A stretch of 64,000 nt of DNA from Telluribacter humicola (GCF_017355935.1 NZ_JAFIQT010000001.1:1364001-1428000); one strand, 5' to 3'. Positions 9,862-19,110 are shown, numbered from the stretch's first letter. Program-made: numbers and translations. The notes: generated by a model not told the origin, from the sequence alone.

Positions 9862-9902
9862 AAAGCAGAGCGGAGGTGCTATCAGTACCTCCGCTCTGCT
9901 TT
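9862..9902. terminator. Bidirectional hairpin terminator
   Basis: A 16-base stem (AAAGCAGAGCGGAGGT / ACCTCCGCTCTGCTTT) with a 9-base loop lies between the converging ends of the enolase (9843) and the Gfo/Idh/MocA gene (9915). Confidence 0.9.
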
Positions 9903-9914
9903 ATTAGTAGCTAG

Positions 9915-11108
9915 TTAAGCTAAATCCCGTTCAGAGATCTTTCCGGTAGTTTTATTTTTCAGGATAAGCTTGTTGCGACCGTCATGAGTCATTTCCTGCT
10001 TGATGAGGTAGTGCTCTTCGTCGTATTCCACCAGGGTTGAAGGTTTGGTAAGTCCCTCCTGACCGCGCCACACGGGCAGTTGTACGGGCTCCCACTGCTT
10101 TGATTTGGCGGAGCGGTAGCAGGCATCAATGACTGCATTGACCACATAGCCGTCGTAAAACGTCTCGGCAGGCTCGCGTCCGGCCTCGACCGCTTTGAAC
10201 ATATCCGTAAACATGTGATTGTAGCCGAGGTCATTGACTTCATCCCCCACCGGGAACAGCCAACCTGTATTGCTCTCGGCTTTTTCGGCTACGTAGTCGG
10301 CTCCTTTGCCCGAAGTATACATTTCAAAACCCGTCCGTAGGAAGTTATTGATCCAGATGGTACCCTCAGTACCCATCACCTCATCGCGCAGGTCCATACC
10401 ACCCCGGAACGTCCAGCTTACTTCCAACTGACCGATAGATCCGTTTTCGTACTTCACCAGGGCTATGGCGTGGTCCTCAGCTTCGATTGGCTTCACCTGT
10501 GTATCGGCCCAGCACATGACTTCGATAGGCTTAATGTCTTTCCCGATAAAGTTACGGGCGATCTCAATGCAGTGGCAACCCAGGTCCAGAATACAACCCC
10601 CGCCGGCCTGCTCAATATCCCAAAACCACTCACTATGCGGGCCGGGGTGTGTTTCGCGCGACTTAGCCCACAGGATGCGGCCTAGCGCTCCGCTTTTCAC
10701 GCTCTCAATGGCTTTCAGAAACTTGGGTGTATAGCAGAGGTCTTCGAGGTAGCCGGCAAAAATACCCGCTTCTTCCACGGCCTGCATCATGCGCAGGGCT
10801 TCGTCAGCATTGCGACCCAGCGGCTTGGTACATACTACCGCTTTTTTGTGTTTGACGCACAGCATCACCGCCTCTTCGTGAACATTATTAGGAAGGGCTA
10901 TGCAGACCATCGTTACGTCAGGATGAGCTATAACCTCTTCCATATTCGTAGACCAGAAATCACAGCTATAATCAGCCGCAAATTTTCTGGCGCTCTCTTC
11001 GCGGCGGGCATAGATGGCTGTAACACGATCACGGCTGCGCTGGCCGTGGAGGGAGTCGGCATAGAAGCGTCCGATGAATCCGGACCCTAGCATGGCAATC
11101 TTTTGCAT
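9915..11108 (-). CDS. Gfo/Idh/MocA-family NAD(P)-dependent oxidoreductase
   Basis: This 397-residue cytoplasmic-type protein has no export signal. The Rossmann start is MLGSGFIGRF (GxGxxG), the central CTKPLGRN replaces the usual EKP, and the substrate domain has a GGGCILDLGCHCIE segment with the family's Asp-x-Gly-x-His pattern, which supplies the catalytic His. Members oxidise or reduce sugars, inositols and sugar acids, often at C3. Its position inside the sugar-acid island, converging with the enolase, supports a role in the same catabolism, on the cytoplasmic side. Exact substrate cannot be told. Confidence 0.9.
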   Translation of the reverse strand: MQKIAMLGSGFIGRFYADSLHGQRSRDRVTAIYARREESARKFAADYSCDFWSTNMEEVIAHPDVTMVCIALPNNVHEEAVMLCVKHKKAVVCTKPLGRNADEALRMMQAVEEAGIFAGYLEDLCYTPKFLKAIESVKSGALGRILWAKSRETHPGPHSEWFWDIEQAGGGCILDLGCHCIEIARNFIGKDIKPIEVMCWADTQVKPIEAEDHAIALVKYENGSIGQLEVSWTFRGGMDLRDEVMGTEGTIWINNFLRTGFEMYTSGKGADYVAEKAESNTGWLFPVGDEVNDLGYNHMFTDMFKAVEAGREPAETFYDGYVVNAVIDACYRSAKSKQWEPVQLPVWRGQEGLTKPSTLVEYDEEHYLIKQEMTHDGRNKLILKNKTTGKISERDLA

Positions 11109-11300
11109 ATTAGGTTCTTTATAAGGGATTAGAAATAAATTTTAAATAGAAAGTTACTACTTGCTGATAATTAGATACTACTACTACATAACTTATTAGC
11201 GATAGGTATAAGCGCGGTAGTAGCAGAGCAGTTATCAGATAAAAGGGAAGAGACAGGCCTATCTAACCTAACGAACCGGGTAGTGAAGATACCGGGGCTT

Positions 11301-11711
11301 TTATCTGAACAGTACCTTATCCAGTGAGTATCGCCCGGGACCAGTTAGTAGTAGAGTCAGGTACGGGATCAGGAACAGGATCGGATGCTCCTGCTTATCA
11401 AAGGGATCATGGGCGTGTATGATCAGTGCCGCTACCAGCATGGTAGTAATAAGCGGAATAAGTGCCAGACGAGTAGCCAGGCCCAGGATAAGAAATATCG
11501 AACAGAAGAATTCAGCGAAAATAGTCAGTACAAGGGAAGCTTCTTCTCCGATGCCAATTGGATCAGCGAAGCCCCTTTCACCGGAAAGGTAGCTCTGTAG
11601 TTTTGAGTACCCGTACTGCATCATCAACAATGACATTCCAACCCGTAGTACTAGTACCCCCCAGTCAGCCGGAGCAGGTAAGATTAGAGGTTTTAGGTAC
11701 TTTTTTAGCAT
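11301..11711 (-). CDS. DoxX-family integral membrane protein
   Basis: 136 residues with four predicted membrane helices (about 17-36, 55-75, 80-98, 108-125) and the DoxX-type opening 'LRVGMSLLMMQYGYSKL'. DoxX-like proteins have been linked to quinone-associated redox chemistry in a few cases but most are uncharacterised. It lies 192 bases upstream of the Gfo/Idh/MocA start on the same strand and is divergent from the TonB receptor at 11852. The 192-base gap makes a shared transcript with the oxidoreductase possible but unproven. Confidence 0.85.
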   Translation of the reverse strand: MLKKYLKPLILPAPADWGVLVLRVGMSLLMMQYGYSKLQSYLSGERGFADPIGIGEEASLVLTIFAEFFCSIFLILGLATRLALIPLITTMLVAALIIHAHDPFDKQEHPILFLIPYLTLLLTGPGRYSLDKVLFR

Positions 11712-11785
11712 GAGTAAATGAGGATAAAGATGAATGAGTAACTGCTGAATTAGTCAAAGTAAGTAAACATTCTGGGGTAAATGTA

Positions 11786-11814
11786 TTGACAATTAAAATT
11801 ATTTTTTAGGTTTG
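11786..11814 (+). promoter_or_regulatory. Bacteroidota-type promoter for the TonB-dependent receptor
   Basis: TTG at 11786-11788 and TAGGTTTG at 11807-11814, spaced by 18 bases, match the Bacteroidota sigma-ABfr consensus (TTG ... TAnnTTTG). Transcription would start near 11820, about 30 bases before the receptor's ATG at 11852. Confidence 0.75.
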
Positions 11815-11851
11815 TCTAAAAATATATTTATAGTTGTTTCATTAGCTACTT

Positions 11852-14278
11852 ATGAAAACACACCTACTTTGGACTATCATCTGTTTCCTGCTCGTGTCTC
11901 AGGCTCAGGCTCAGTATATACTATCGGGGAAAGTCCTGCATGAAGAGAATCAGGAACCTGTTATCGGAGCCGCGGTATTCATACCCGAACTACGTATGGG
12001 ATCAACCACCGACGTAGAGGGCAAATACCGCATTGGCTCTATACCTAAGGGGAACTACACCATTCAGGTCAGCTACATGTCGCACCGGACGCTGATTGAA
12101 AAGATTACAATGGTGCACGACAGCGTGCGCAACTTCACTATGCAAAATGCGCCCAACGCCCTGGAAGAGGTGATCGTAACCGGAGCCGCTACCCGTACCC
12201 TCGTGCGGGAAAGCCCGGTACCTATAGCTACCCTGTCGCGGGTACAGTGGCTGCGGGGCTCGTCTATGAACCTGACCGATGCTATCAGTAAGTTACCGGG
12301 GGTATCGCAGGTCACTACCGGAGCGGGGCTGTCTAAGCCGGTAATCCGGGGGCTGGCTTTTAACCGGGTCATTACCATGCACGATGGCGTCAGGCAGGAA
12401 GACAATCAGTGGGGAGCTGAGCACGGGATCAACCTGGATGAGTTCAGCATTGAACGCTTCGAAGTAATCCGGGGGGCCGGTAGCCTTATGTACGGCTCGG
12501 ACGGACTGGGAGGAGTGATGGCCGTATACTCGCCCCGACCGGTGGAAGAGGGCAAGCTGGAAGGGCGCCTACTGACCAACTACCAAACCAACAATGGCAT
12601 GTACGCCGTTTCGGCGCAGGCAGGGGGGACGCGTAATGGTTTTACCTGGCTGGCGCAGGCCAGTCGGCGCAACGCAGGCAACTATCGTAACGCTGTTGAT
12701 GGGCGCGTATATGGTAGCAACTACCGCGAAAGCCTGAATCTGAACGGCTTTGTGGGAGTGAACCGGGCGTGGGGCTATACCCGCTTTTACGCCCTGCGAA
12801 GTACTCAGGAATATAATATTACCAATGGTACTAGAGACTCGCTGGGCCGATTTACCAAAGAAGTATACCGGAATAATGATGTGCGGGAGGTGGCCGTTTC
12901 AGAAGCTGATCTGCTTAGTCGCAGCATGAACCCTTCTAACTCGCAGTACCTGCTCAACTACAAGCTGACTTCCAGTAGCTTCCTGCAATTTAACCAGCGC
13001 AGTAGCCTTACTGTTACAGCTTCCTACGCTCAGAACCGCCGCCTGGAGTACGGTACAGTTGAAGCGCCCTGGGTACCTGATCTGTCGCTTTTCCTAGAGA
13101 CCGGCTATTATGATGTGCGATATAACGTGGCTGCCAGTGAAAAGTGGGAGCTCAATATGGGTACCAACGGCATGTACCAGTCGATGGAAAACCGCGGTAC
13201 CGAAAGCCTCTACCCTAACTACTCCATGTTCGACAATGGGCTCTTTGTATTTTCAAAATATAGCCTGGATCGCCTCAAACTCAGCGGTGGGCTCCGCTAC
13301 GATATGCGTAAACTGGATATAGCCAAGCTCTACGTAGACGCCGAAGGCCGTTTCCAAACCTCGCCGGAAGGGGCCGTGAGCGTTCGTTTTCCAGGCTTCG
13401 ACCAGTTGTACAAAAACCTTTCGGGGAGTATGGGGGCTGTGTACACTATTCACAAAAAGCTATTGGTGCGGATGAATGCCTCCCGTGGCTTCCGCGCTCC
13501 GATCGTCCCGGAACTTTCATCCAATGGCGAGCACGCAGGTACCTTCCGCTACGAGATCGGAAAGCTGGACGCGGTACCCGAAGTGGCCTGGCAGGGTGAC
13601 CTGGGCTTTACCTACGAAAGCAACAGCTGGTACGCGGATGTAAGCCTATTCCAGAACAACATTCAAAACTTTACGTATAGTGAAAGAGTACTTTCACAAA
13701 GCGGCGCTGACTCTATTATAGCAGGAGTACCTGTATTCAGGTACGTACAGGGCGACGCCCGCCTGCGGGGCATTGAGGGAACCCTTACTTACAATCCTGA
13801 GCAGGCCCGCTGGGTGAGCCTGACACTGAGCCACTCAACCGTCATTGGTCGTAACCTATCGGCCCGGGAGGCAGATGCGGAGTACCTGCCACTTATGCCC
13901 GCTCCCCGCTGGTTTGTACAACTCAGGCTCAGCAAGGACCGGCTTGGTAACCGCTTCCGGAACCTGTATGTAAGTATGGACTGGGAACGGTTCCTTACGC
14001 AGCGAAAGGCCCTGCTGGCTTATAATACTGAAACCATTACTCCCGGCTACGGATTGGTACACCTTGGATTTGGGGGGGATGTAATAGGCAAAAGCCAACG
14101 GACGATCTTCTCGGTGTACGTAGTGACGACCAATTTATTTGACCGGGTGTACCAGAGTCACCAGAGCCGATTTAAGTACCTGGACCTAAATCCGCTGACG
14201 GGAAGGAGGGGTGTTTTTGATATGGGACGCAACCTGAGTTTGAAGCTGGTGGTGCCATTTAGTACCAACTGGAAATAA
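11852..14278 (+). CDS. TonB-dependent receptor with carboxypeptidase-regulatory-like domain
   Basis: 808 residues: signal peptide (1-20, ending SQAQA), a carboxypeptidase-regulatory-like domain (about 22-105), the segment ALEEVIVTGAATRT, a plug with 'RESPVPIATLS', 'DAISKLPGVSQV' and 'SLMYGSDGLGGVMAV', then a beta-barrel. It resembles classical siderophore/metal/cobalamin-type receptors rather than SusC (it is shorter and has no SusD partner). The substrate could be a metal chelate, a cofactor or an oligosaccharide. It has its own strong promoter. No Fur-box-like or cobalamin riboswitch structure is visible in the 140-base gap upstream. Confidence 0.92.
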   Translation: MKTHLLWTIICFLLVSQAQAQYILSGKVLHEENQEPVIGAAVFIPELRMGSTTDVEGKYRIGSIPKGNYTIQVSYMSHRTLIEKITMVHDSVRNFTMQNAPNALEEVIVTGAATRTLVRESPVPIATLSRVQWLRGSSMNLTDAISKLPGVSQVTTGAGLSKPVIRGLAFNRVITMHDGVRQEDNQWGAEHGINLDEFSIERFEVIRGAGSLMYGSDGLGGVMAVYSPRPVEEGKLEGRLLTNYQTNNGMYAVSAQAGGTRNGFTWLAQASRRNAGNYRNAVDGRVYGSNYRESLNLNGFVGVNRAWGYTRFYALRSTQEYNITNGTRDSLGRFTKEVYRNNDVREVAVSEADLLSRSMNPSNSQYLLNYKLTSSSFLQFNQRSSLTVTASYAQNRRLEYGTVEAPWVPDLSLFLETGYYDVRYNVAASEKWELNMGTNGMYQSMENRGTESLYPNYSMFDNGLFVFSKYSLDRLKLSGGLRYDMRKLDIAKLYVDAEGRFQTSPEGAVSVRFPGFDQLYKNLSGSMGAVYTIHKKLLVRMNASRGFRAPIVPELSSNGEHAGTFRYEIGKLDAVPEVAWQGDLGFTYESNSWYADVSLFQNNIQNFTYSERVLSQSGADSIIAGVPVFRYVQGDARLRGIEGTLTYNPEQARWVSLTLSHSTVIGRNLSAREADAEYLPLMPAPRWFVQLRLSKDRLGNRFRNLYVSMDWERFLTQRKALLAYNTETITPGYGLVHLGFGGDVIGKSQRTIFSVYVVTTNLFDRVYQSHQSRFKYLDLNPLTGRRGVFDMGRNLSLKLVVPFSTNWK

Positions 14279-14404
14279 AACAATTTCAGCGTATAGCAGT
14301 TGTCATAGATAATTACAATAAATAAAATTAGTATAAAAATCTGCTTATTTATTTATTGTTTATAAATATTACAAGATTGTGTCAATTTACAACATTGATT
14401 ATCA

Positions 14405-14435
14405 TTGAATTGTAAAACACTTGATTGTATATTTG
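14405..14435 (+). promoter_or_regulatory. Bacteroidota-type promoter for the small CBM48-like gene
   Basis: TTG at 14405-14407 and TATATTTG at 14428-14435, separated by 20 bases, match the TTG/TAnnTTTG consensus. The surrounding DNA is very AT-rich. The start of transcription would be near 14442, about 20 bases before the ATG at 14463. Confidence 0.75.
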
Positions 14436-14462
14436 TTGCGTCACTCAAACACCACTTTACCT

Positions 14463-14774
14463 ATGGCATTGTCAAAACAGTATCTCAAAAGCAAACCTAT
14501 TTGCAAAGTAACGTTCTCTTTGCCGGCAGACGCTGTCTCCGATGCGAAACAAGTAGCTCTGTTGGGCGACTTCAATAACTGGAATTCGGAGGAAGCTACT
14601 ACCTTGAAAAAACAAAAAGACGGTTCATACAAAGCTACTCTTGAGTTGGAGCCTGGGAAAGAGTACCAGTTCCGGTATTGTATAGACGGCGATACATGGA
14701 TGAATGATTCAGAAGCTGATAAATACGTACCCGCCGGTGTAGCCAGTGAAGAGAACTCGGTTGTAACTTTGTAA
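14463..14774 (+). CDS. Small standalone isoamylase-early-set / CBM48-like protein
   Basis: 103 residues from the ATG at 14463 (the in-frame start at 14421 would precede the predicted transcription start). The protein is one beta-sandwich domain: VTFSLPA, VALLGDFNNWN, a KDGSYKATLEL strand, the EYQFRYCIDG segment and a WMNDSEADKYV loop are hallmarks of the glycogen-binding E-set/CBM48 family. Normally this domain is fused to glycogen-branching or debranching enzymes or AMPK-beta. Here there is no catalytic domain and no signal peptide, so it is a cytoplasmic, possibly glycogen-binding, protein. Such one-domain forms are common in Cytophagales; their function is not known to me. Confidence 0.88.
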   Translation: MALSKQYLKSKPICKVTFSLPADAVSDAKQVALLGDFNNWNSEEATTLKKQKDGSYKATLELEPGKEYQFRYCIDGDTWMNDSEADKYVPAGVASEENSVVTL

Positions 14775-14797
14775 TCTACACCTGAAGAGACTAAAAA

Positions 14798-14823
14798 AGC
14801 GGTCTGGATCAATCCAGACCGCT
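14798..14823. terminator. Bidirectional hairpin terminator
   Basis: Perfect inverted repeat AGCGGTCTGGAT / ATCCAGACCGCT flanked by an A run, between the converging CBM48-like gene and the isomerase gene. Confidence 0.88.
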
Positions 14824-14883
14824 TTCACTATTTATACTGGTTAGCTATGAGCTGTAGACTACTGCCCGTGTCTCAGTGGGAGC

Positions 14884-15804
14884 TTATACCGTAAAGCTGT
14901 CGCTTTCGATGTAGGCTTTTATCAAAGCATCTTCGCCGTCTTTACCGGGGCGGTAGTTACCGTGCTCCATACCCATGATAAAGCTTTTGTTTTCGGCTTT
15001 GCTGCGGTTATAGATGTGCTTGAAGATATTCTTATAGTTGATCTCTCCCGTAGTAGGCTCCTTGCGACCCGGGTTATCACCAATCTGGAAGTAGGCGATT
15101 TCGTCCCAGGTGTAATCAATGTTCGGGATGATGTGTCCTTCGTTCTTCTGCATGTGGTAGATATCAAACAGCAGCTTACACGATGGGCTGTTTACACCTT
15201 TACAAATCATATAGGTCTGGTCGGAGTTGCGCAGGAACAGGTTGGGCGAATCACTAAGAGGCTCCAGTACCATTACGATTCCGTGTGGTTCCAGAATTTC
15301 GGCTCCGCGACGCAGTGCTTCTATGACGTGACCGGTTTGCACACCTATAGGTAAGCGGCGCTCGAAGTCGCCGGGTACTACAGTTACCCATTTGGCATTG
15401 ACGCGCTTGGCTACATCTACGGCTCTGCGGCATCCATTCAGGAATATATCGATATACTCTTTCTTACCGGCGGCCAAAGTATTTTGGGAGTTGCCTCCTT
15501 TATCAACTACAAATACCCCCATCTCCATACCCAGGCGACTCAGTTCTTTACCGATCTTTTCCTGCATCTCTACGGGGCGGCCCATCATACCATTATCTTC
15601 CAGCGCCTTGAAACCCATGTCGGCCATGAATTTTAGCTGGTCAATGGGATCTTTACCCGCACTGTTCTCAAACATACCAAAATGCGGAGCGTATTTTAGC
15701 TTAAAGTTATTCTTGGCTAGTGGAGCAGAGGCAAGGGCATCTCCGGCCGCAACGGCCGCTCCCGCCAATCCGAGGGTTGACTTTACAAAATTTCTACGAA
15801 GCAT
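14884..15804 (-). CDS. Tat-signal sugar phosphate isomerase/epimerase, hydroxypyruvate isomerase-like
   Basis: 306 residues starting with a twin-arginine signal (LRRNFVKST, then LGLAGAAVAAG, cleavage near ALASA). The TIM barrel carries the metal-site motifs of the hydroxypyruvate isomerase (Hyi) group: MVLEPL (Glu), LLFDIYHMQ (Asp, His), QIGDNPGRKEPTTGEINY (the Hyi signature, which normally reads QIADNPGRHEPGTGEINY) and MGMEHGNY (Glu). Hyi interconverts hydroxypyruvate and tartronate semialdehyde, a step in C3 processing after sugar-acid cleavage. An export signal on such an enzyme is unusual for E. coli-type Hyi but common in secreted Bacteroidota relatives. The precise reaction is inferred. 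Confidence 0.85.
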   Translation of the reverse strand: MLRRNFVKSTLGLAGAAVAAGDALASAPLAKNNFKLKYAPHFGMFENSAGKDPIDQLKFMADMGFKALEDNGMMGRPVEMQEKIGKELSRLGMEMGVFVVDKGGNSQNTLAAGKKEYIDIFLNGCRRAVDVAKRVNAKWVTVVPGDFERRLPIGVQTGHVIEALRRGAEILEPHGIVMVLEPLSDSPNLFLRNSDQTYMICKGVNSPSCKLLFDIYHMQKNEGHIIPNIDYTWDEIAYFQIGDNPGRKEPTTGEINYKNIFKHIYNRSKAENKSFIMGMEHGNYRPGKDGEDALIKAYIESDSFTV

Positions 15805-15940
15805 GGTTTCCTGTATGAATGTTTTTAGGTAAAAGAGTATAGAACGGAAAATTTACCTTAGGCGTACCCGGTAAAGTACCGTTCTATACTAGGAAGAGCA
15901 GCAGAGGGCTCTTTTAACCATTTATCGCACGATGCTTTTC

Positions 15941-18664
15941 TTATTCGAAGGCTTTTTTATCCACCGAGGCTTCCGTGAACTCTATGTACTTGTCAGCAGC
16001 GTCTCTGATCTCCTTTCGGAAAGCATTACTGATGCCATCTATGGCGGCTGCTTTGATGTCGCCATGCAGGCGGCCGCTATTGAGCAGGTTGACGACGGTA
16101 TCTTCACCCTCCCAACTACCTCCCATGAAGCGGGCGGCAGAACGACGTACTTTACCCGGATAAGATGGATCAACGGCTATTTTGGCCAGGATAGTGAGTG
16201 ATTCACGACTACCTACACCTTTGATAGAAGCCAGAAGGGCCGTTTTGGTATCATCATCACTGTTATAGAACTTATCCCAGAAGTAGCTTTCATCGGCCTG
16301 TTTCAGGAGCTGGCGTCCTGCATCGCGGCCAATGTCGGCATTAGGACGGGTAGTAGCCAACCGGAACAAACGGTCATTCTCATAGTCGGGCTCGTAACGT
16401 GACACTAGCTCTATGTAATCTGAGGTACCGTAGGTTTTGTTCAGGAGCCTTTGCAAAGCCTGTCGCCCCTGGTACGAATCCCTTACAAACTCCCGCCCCA
16501 TGTGCCAGAGAGCCAACTTACTGATCTCAGTTTGTTCAGGAGCATTGCCTTCGGTCATTTTCAGGAGAGCGAGGGACTTTTCGTAGCCACGCGGCAGGAA
16601 GTCAAACGCCCGGAAGTACCGTAGCCGTTCTTTCAGGCTGGAGGAGGTATCAGTAGCCAGGGCCGATAAGTAAGGGATAGCCTGGTTGGTACGTGCCCGC
16701 CATACGATGTCACGCCCGGCGGGAGTAGCAAGCGGATCACCTTTCTGCGTCCGGAGCCAGGCTTCAAACAGGCGGTCCCACTGACCTTCGGCCCCGACGC
16801 CCAGGGCTTCAAGGTACCAGCGGTCATTGCCCTTGTACTGTCGGGCCAGTTGTACCCACACATGTTCGGCTTCGTAGGTATGGTTATGATTAATAGCCAA
16901 CGCGCATTCGCGACGTACCTGCGGATCGCGGTGGCCGGTTAACAATTTAATGTATTCAGTAGGATCGCTGTTGCGCTGACGGACCGCCCGCAGGGCTGTA
17001 ATGCTCAGGTTGGGGTTGATCTCACGAAAAGCTACTTCGAGGTGGCGTCGGTGTACTCCTTCGATTTTATTAAGTACCCACAGTGCCCGTGCCCGCAAAC
17101 GTGGATTGGTAGTAGGAGAGCGGAAAAGATTTTCCAGAGCAGGCTCGGCTGCACGGCGGTGGTCCAGTAAGGCATACCAGGCTTTATAGCGCACTGACAT
17201 GTTGGGGTTTTGTAGAGCGGCTACGGCTCCCTCGGGGCTATTGTAGTCATAGCTGGGTACTTTGTAAGGAGTCTTGGGAGGAGCTATGCGATATATGCGA
17301 CCACGGTTCAGGTCGGTGTTGCTGGCTTCTTCACCCGTACCCGGATCGTACAGATCCGCTACAATGAGTGAACCATCCGGCGCTACGCATACATCCGATG
17401 GACGAAACCACTTGTCGCGCTTGCCTTCTACTATGGGTAGCATATTGGCCTTATAACCCGCTCCGTCGCTTTGAACCGGGTAGGATCGTACTACATTGGC
17501 TCCGGCATCGCAGTGAATAAGCTGATCCCAGAATGGACGGGGAAGGGTAACACCTTCGTAGACTACTATACCGGTAGGCTGCCCTGAGCCGGTATTGAGT
17601 AGGTTAGGTACCACACCGGGGTCATTCTGGTGCCAGTGCCGACGGGATATTTCATCTTCAAGGTTGGTCCTGACTACCCGCCAGGTAGTACCTTTCATTT
17701 CGTCTACGTAGCCAAAGTTACCACTCTCCATGACGTAGTTGATCCGGACGCTCTCGGTACCTGCTTCGTCATGGTCTGACTGCCACACGGTACCGTAGCT
17801 ATCTACTGCCAGCTCCACTGGGTTACGGAAGTTCTGACCCAATACCTCAATGGTTCTGAAATCTTCGTCACAACGGAATACTAGTCCCTGCTTGTATTGG
17901 CGGAAGTTGAAGGGACGCTCCCATCGGTCGAGAAGTCTGCCACCACGTCCGCTTTGTAGCTGTCGGCCCTCATTCCCGAAGTTGAAGTAAAACTTCCCAT
18001 CCGGTCCGAATACAAACGCATGTACACCATGATCGTTTTGCACTCCACGGATTCCTCTGAATATAATTTCTTTTTTATCGGCCTTGTCGTCGCCATCGGT
18101 ATCGGTGAAGAGCCATACATTGGGACTCTGCGAGACGAGGGCTTTATTACCCATGACCAGTATACCCAACGGAGCATTCAGCTCCGGCCCCTGATAGAAT
18201 ATCTTAGTCTTATCGGCCTTCCCGTCCCCGTTTGTATCTTCCAGGATCAGGATACGGTCACCGGCCAGCTTGTCTTTGTTGGCTTTGCGGTTGCCGGTAC
18301 CGGGGCGGTAGCCATAGGCATCGCATACCCATACACGTCCCCGATCGTCAATATCAATACTGGTAGGGTTGGACAGGGTAGGTTCGGAGGCGAATAAAGT
18401 AGCCTCCAGCCCATTGGCTACGGTAAGTCCCGCAACGGCATGTTCAGGAAAACGTTTTTCCCGTTCGGAAAGGGAATCATACACAACGACAGTATCCGCA
18501 GGCACGATAGTCGTATCCACGGGAGTCGTTACCACGGTGGCTATGGTGGACTGCCAGCCTGCGAAGTGGGGTGCACTGCGGTAGGCACCGGTTAATAAAC
18601 TTATTGATAGAATACTTCCAGCTACTGCTAACGAAGATGTAATGCGCCTCATGGATCTCAACAC
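15941..18664 (-). CDS. PVC-type membrane-bound dehydrogenase with HEAT repeats, lacking a cytochrome c domain
   Basis: 907 residues. A hydrophobic N-terminal segment (about 10-27) is followed by a Thr/Val-rich linker, then a beta-propeller dehydrogenase-like domain (about 75-490) with GLEATLFASEPTL, DDRGRVWVCDAYGYRPG, calcium-type loops DTNGDGKADK and DTDGDDKADKKE and WFRPSDVCVAPDGSL, then HEAT-like repeats (about 490-890). It is closely related along its full length to the 1026-residue protein at 19175-22255, but stops just where that one continues into a C-terminal cytochrome c. The substrate is probably a sugar or alcohol oxidised in the periplasm. With no heme of its own it would need a separate electron acceptor, or it may be a binding or structural paralogue. 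Confidence 0.85.
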   Translation of the reverse strand: MLRSMRRITSSLAVAGSILSISLLTGAYRSAPHFAGWQSTIATVVTTPVDTTIVPADTVVVYDSLSEREKRFPEHAVAGLTVANGLEATLFASEPTLSNPTSIDIDDRGRVWVCDAYGYRPGTGNRKANKDKLAGDRILILEDTNGDGKADKTKIFYQGPELNAPLGILVMGNKALVSQSPNVWLFTDTDGDDKADKKEIIFRGIRGVQNDHGVHAFVFGPDGKFYFNFGNEGRQLQSGRGGRLLDRWERPFNFRQYKQGLVFRCDEDFRTIEVLGQNFRNPVELAVDSYGTVWQSDHDEAGTESVRINYVMESGNFGYVDEMKGTTWRVVRTNLEDEISRRHWHQNDPGVVPNLLNTGSGQPTGIVVYEGVTLPRPFWDQLIHCDAGANVVRSYPVQSDGAGYKANMLPIVEGKRDKWFRPSDVCVAPDGSLIVADLYDPGTGEEASNTDLNRGRIYRIAPPKTPYKVPSYDYNSPEGAVAALQNPNMSVRYKAWYALLDHRRAAEPALENLFRSPTTNPRLRARALWVLNKIEGVHRRHLEVAFREINPNLSITALRAVRQRNSDPTEYIKLLTGHRDPQVRRECALAINHNHTYEAEHVWVQLARQYKGNDRWYLEALGVGAEGQWDRLFEAWLRTQKGDPLATPAGRDIVWRARTNQAIPYLSALATDTSSSLKERLRYFRAFDFLPRGYEKSLALLKMTEGNAPEQTEISKLALWHMGREFVRDSYQGRQALQRLLNKTYGTSDYIELVSRYEPDYENDRLFRLATTRPNADIGRDAGRQLLKQADESYFWDKFYNSDDDTKTALLASIKGVGSRESLTILAKIAVDPSYPGKVRRSAARFMGGSWEGEDTVVNLLNSGRLHGDIKAAAIDGISNAFRKEIRDAADKYIEFTEASVDKKAFE

Positions 18665-18844
18665 GTACTTTTATGACTTCTCTGATGTGATATATCTTTG
18701 AAAGGGGAAAATTACGAGTTCTTTGGCACTATCACGAAGTATTTATGAGATTCTAAGATAATTCTAAATACAAAGCCACTCCTTGCGGCTATGCAGGGAT
18801 GTCTGTGAAGTAGAGCAGGGGCGCATTACACCTCCCTACTTATG

Positions 18845-19021
18845 TCAGTATGCGGTTGTGCTGCTCCGTTTAGCAATGATCCACACGGCATGTATGATAC
18901 CCGGCAGGAAACCCAGTAGGGTCAGGACAATATTGATCCAGAAATGTTTGCCTAATCCAACGGTCAGAAAAACCCCCAGGGGTGGTAGTATGATGGCAAA
19001 TAAAATTCGTATGATGCTCAT
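18845..19021 (-). CDS. YqaE/Pmp3-family small membrane protein
   Basis: A 58-residue frame from the ATG at 19021 to the TGA at 18845. It reads MSIIRILFAIILPPLGVFL, then GKHFWINIVLTLLGFLPGIIHAVWII, and a polar tail KRSSTTAY. This is the two-helix Pmp3/YqaE pattern: Pro-Pro-Leu-Gly in helix 1, a short polar loop, and the LGFLPGIIHAxWII second helix. Family members are inner-membrane proteolipids linked to salt and stress tolerance. It sits alone between the two PVC-type dehydrogenase genes on the same strand, isolated from the upstream one by a strong terminator. Confidence 0.93.
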   Translation of the reverse strand: MSIIRILFAIILPPLGVFLTVGLGKHFWINIVLTLLGFLPGIIHAVWIIAKRSSTTAY

Positions 19022-19110
19022 GGCTGTTCTTAGTTATAAATGTTGCTTAATAAATGATTATCTGTTTTAATCCTTAAAATTATTGTACCAACGAGCCTGC
19101 GGCTTACCAA

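Noticed and set aside
11712-11851. Possible cobalamin riboswitch before the TonB receptor
   Set aside because: The gap is only 140 bases, contains the promoter, and shows no B12-box-like element; too short for this riboswitch.
15941-18664. The 907-residue dehydrogenase as a frameshifted pseudogene of the longer paralogue
   Set aside because: The frame is intact to a clean stop and the sequence after the stop does not encode a cytochrome c domain in another frame, so it looks like a genuine shorter form.
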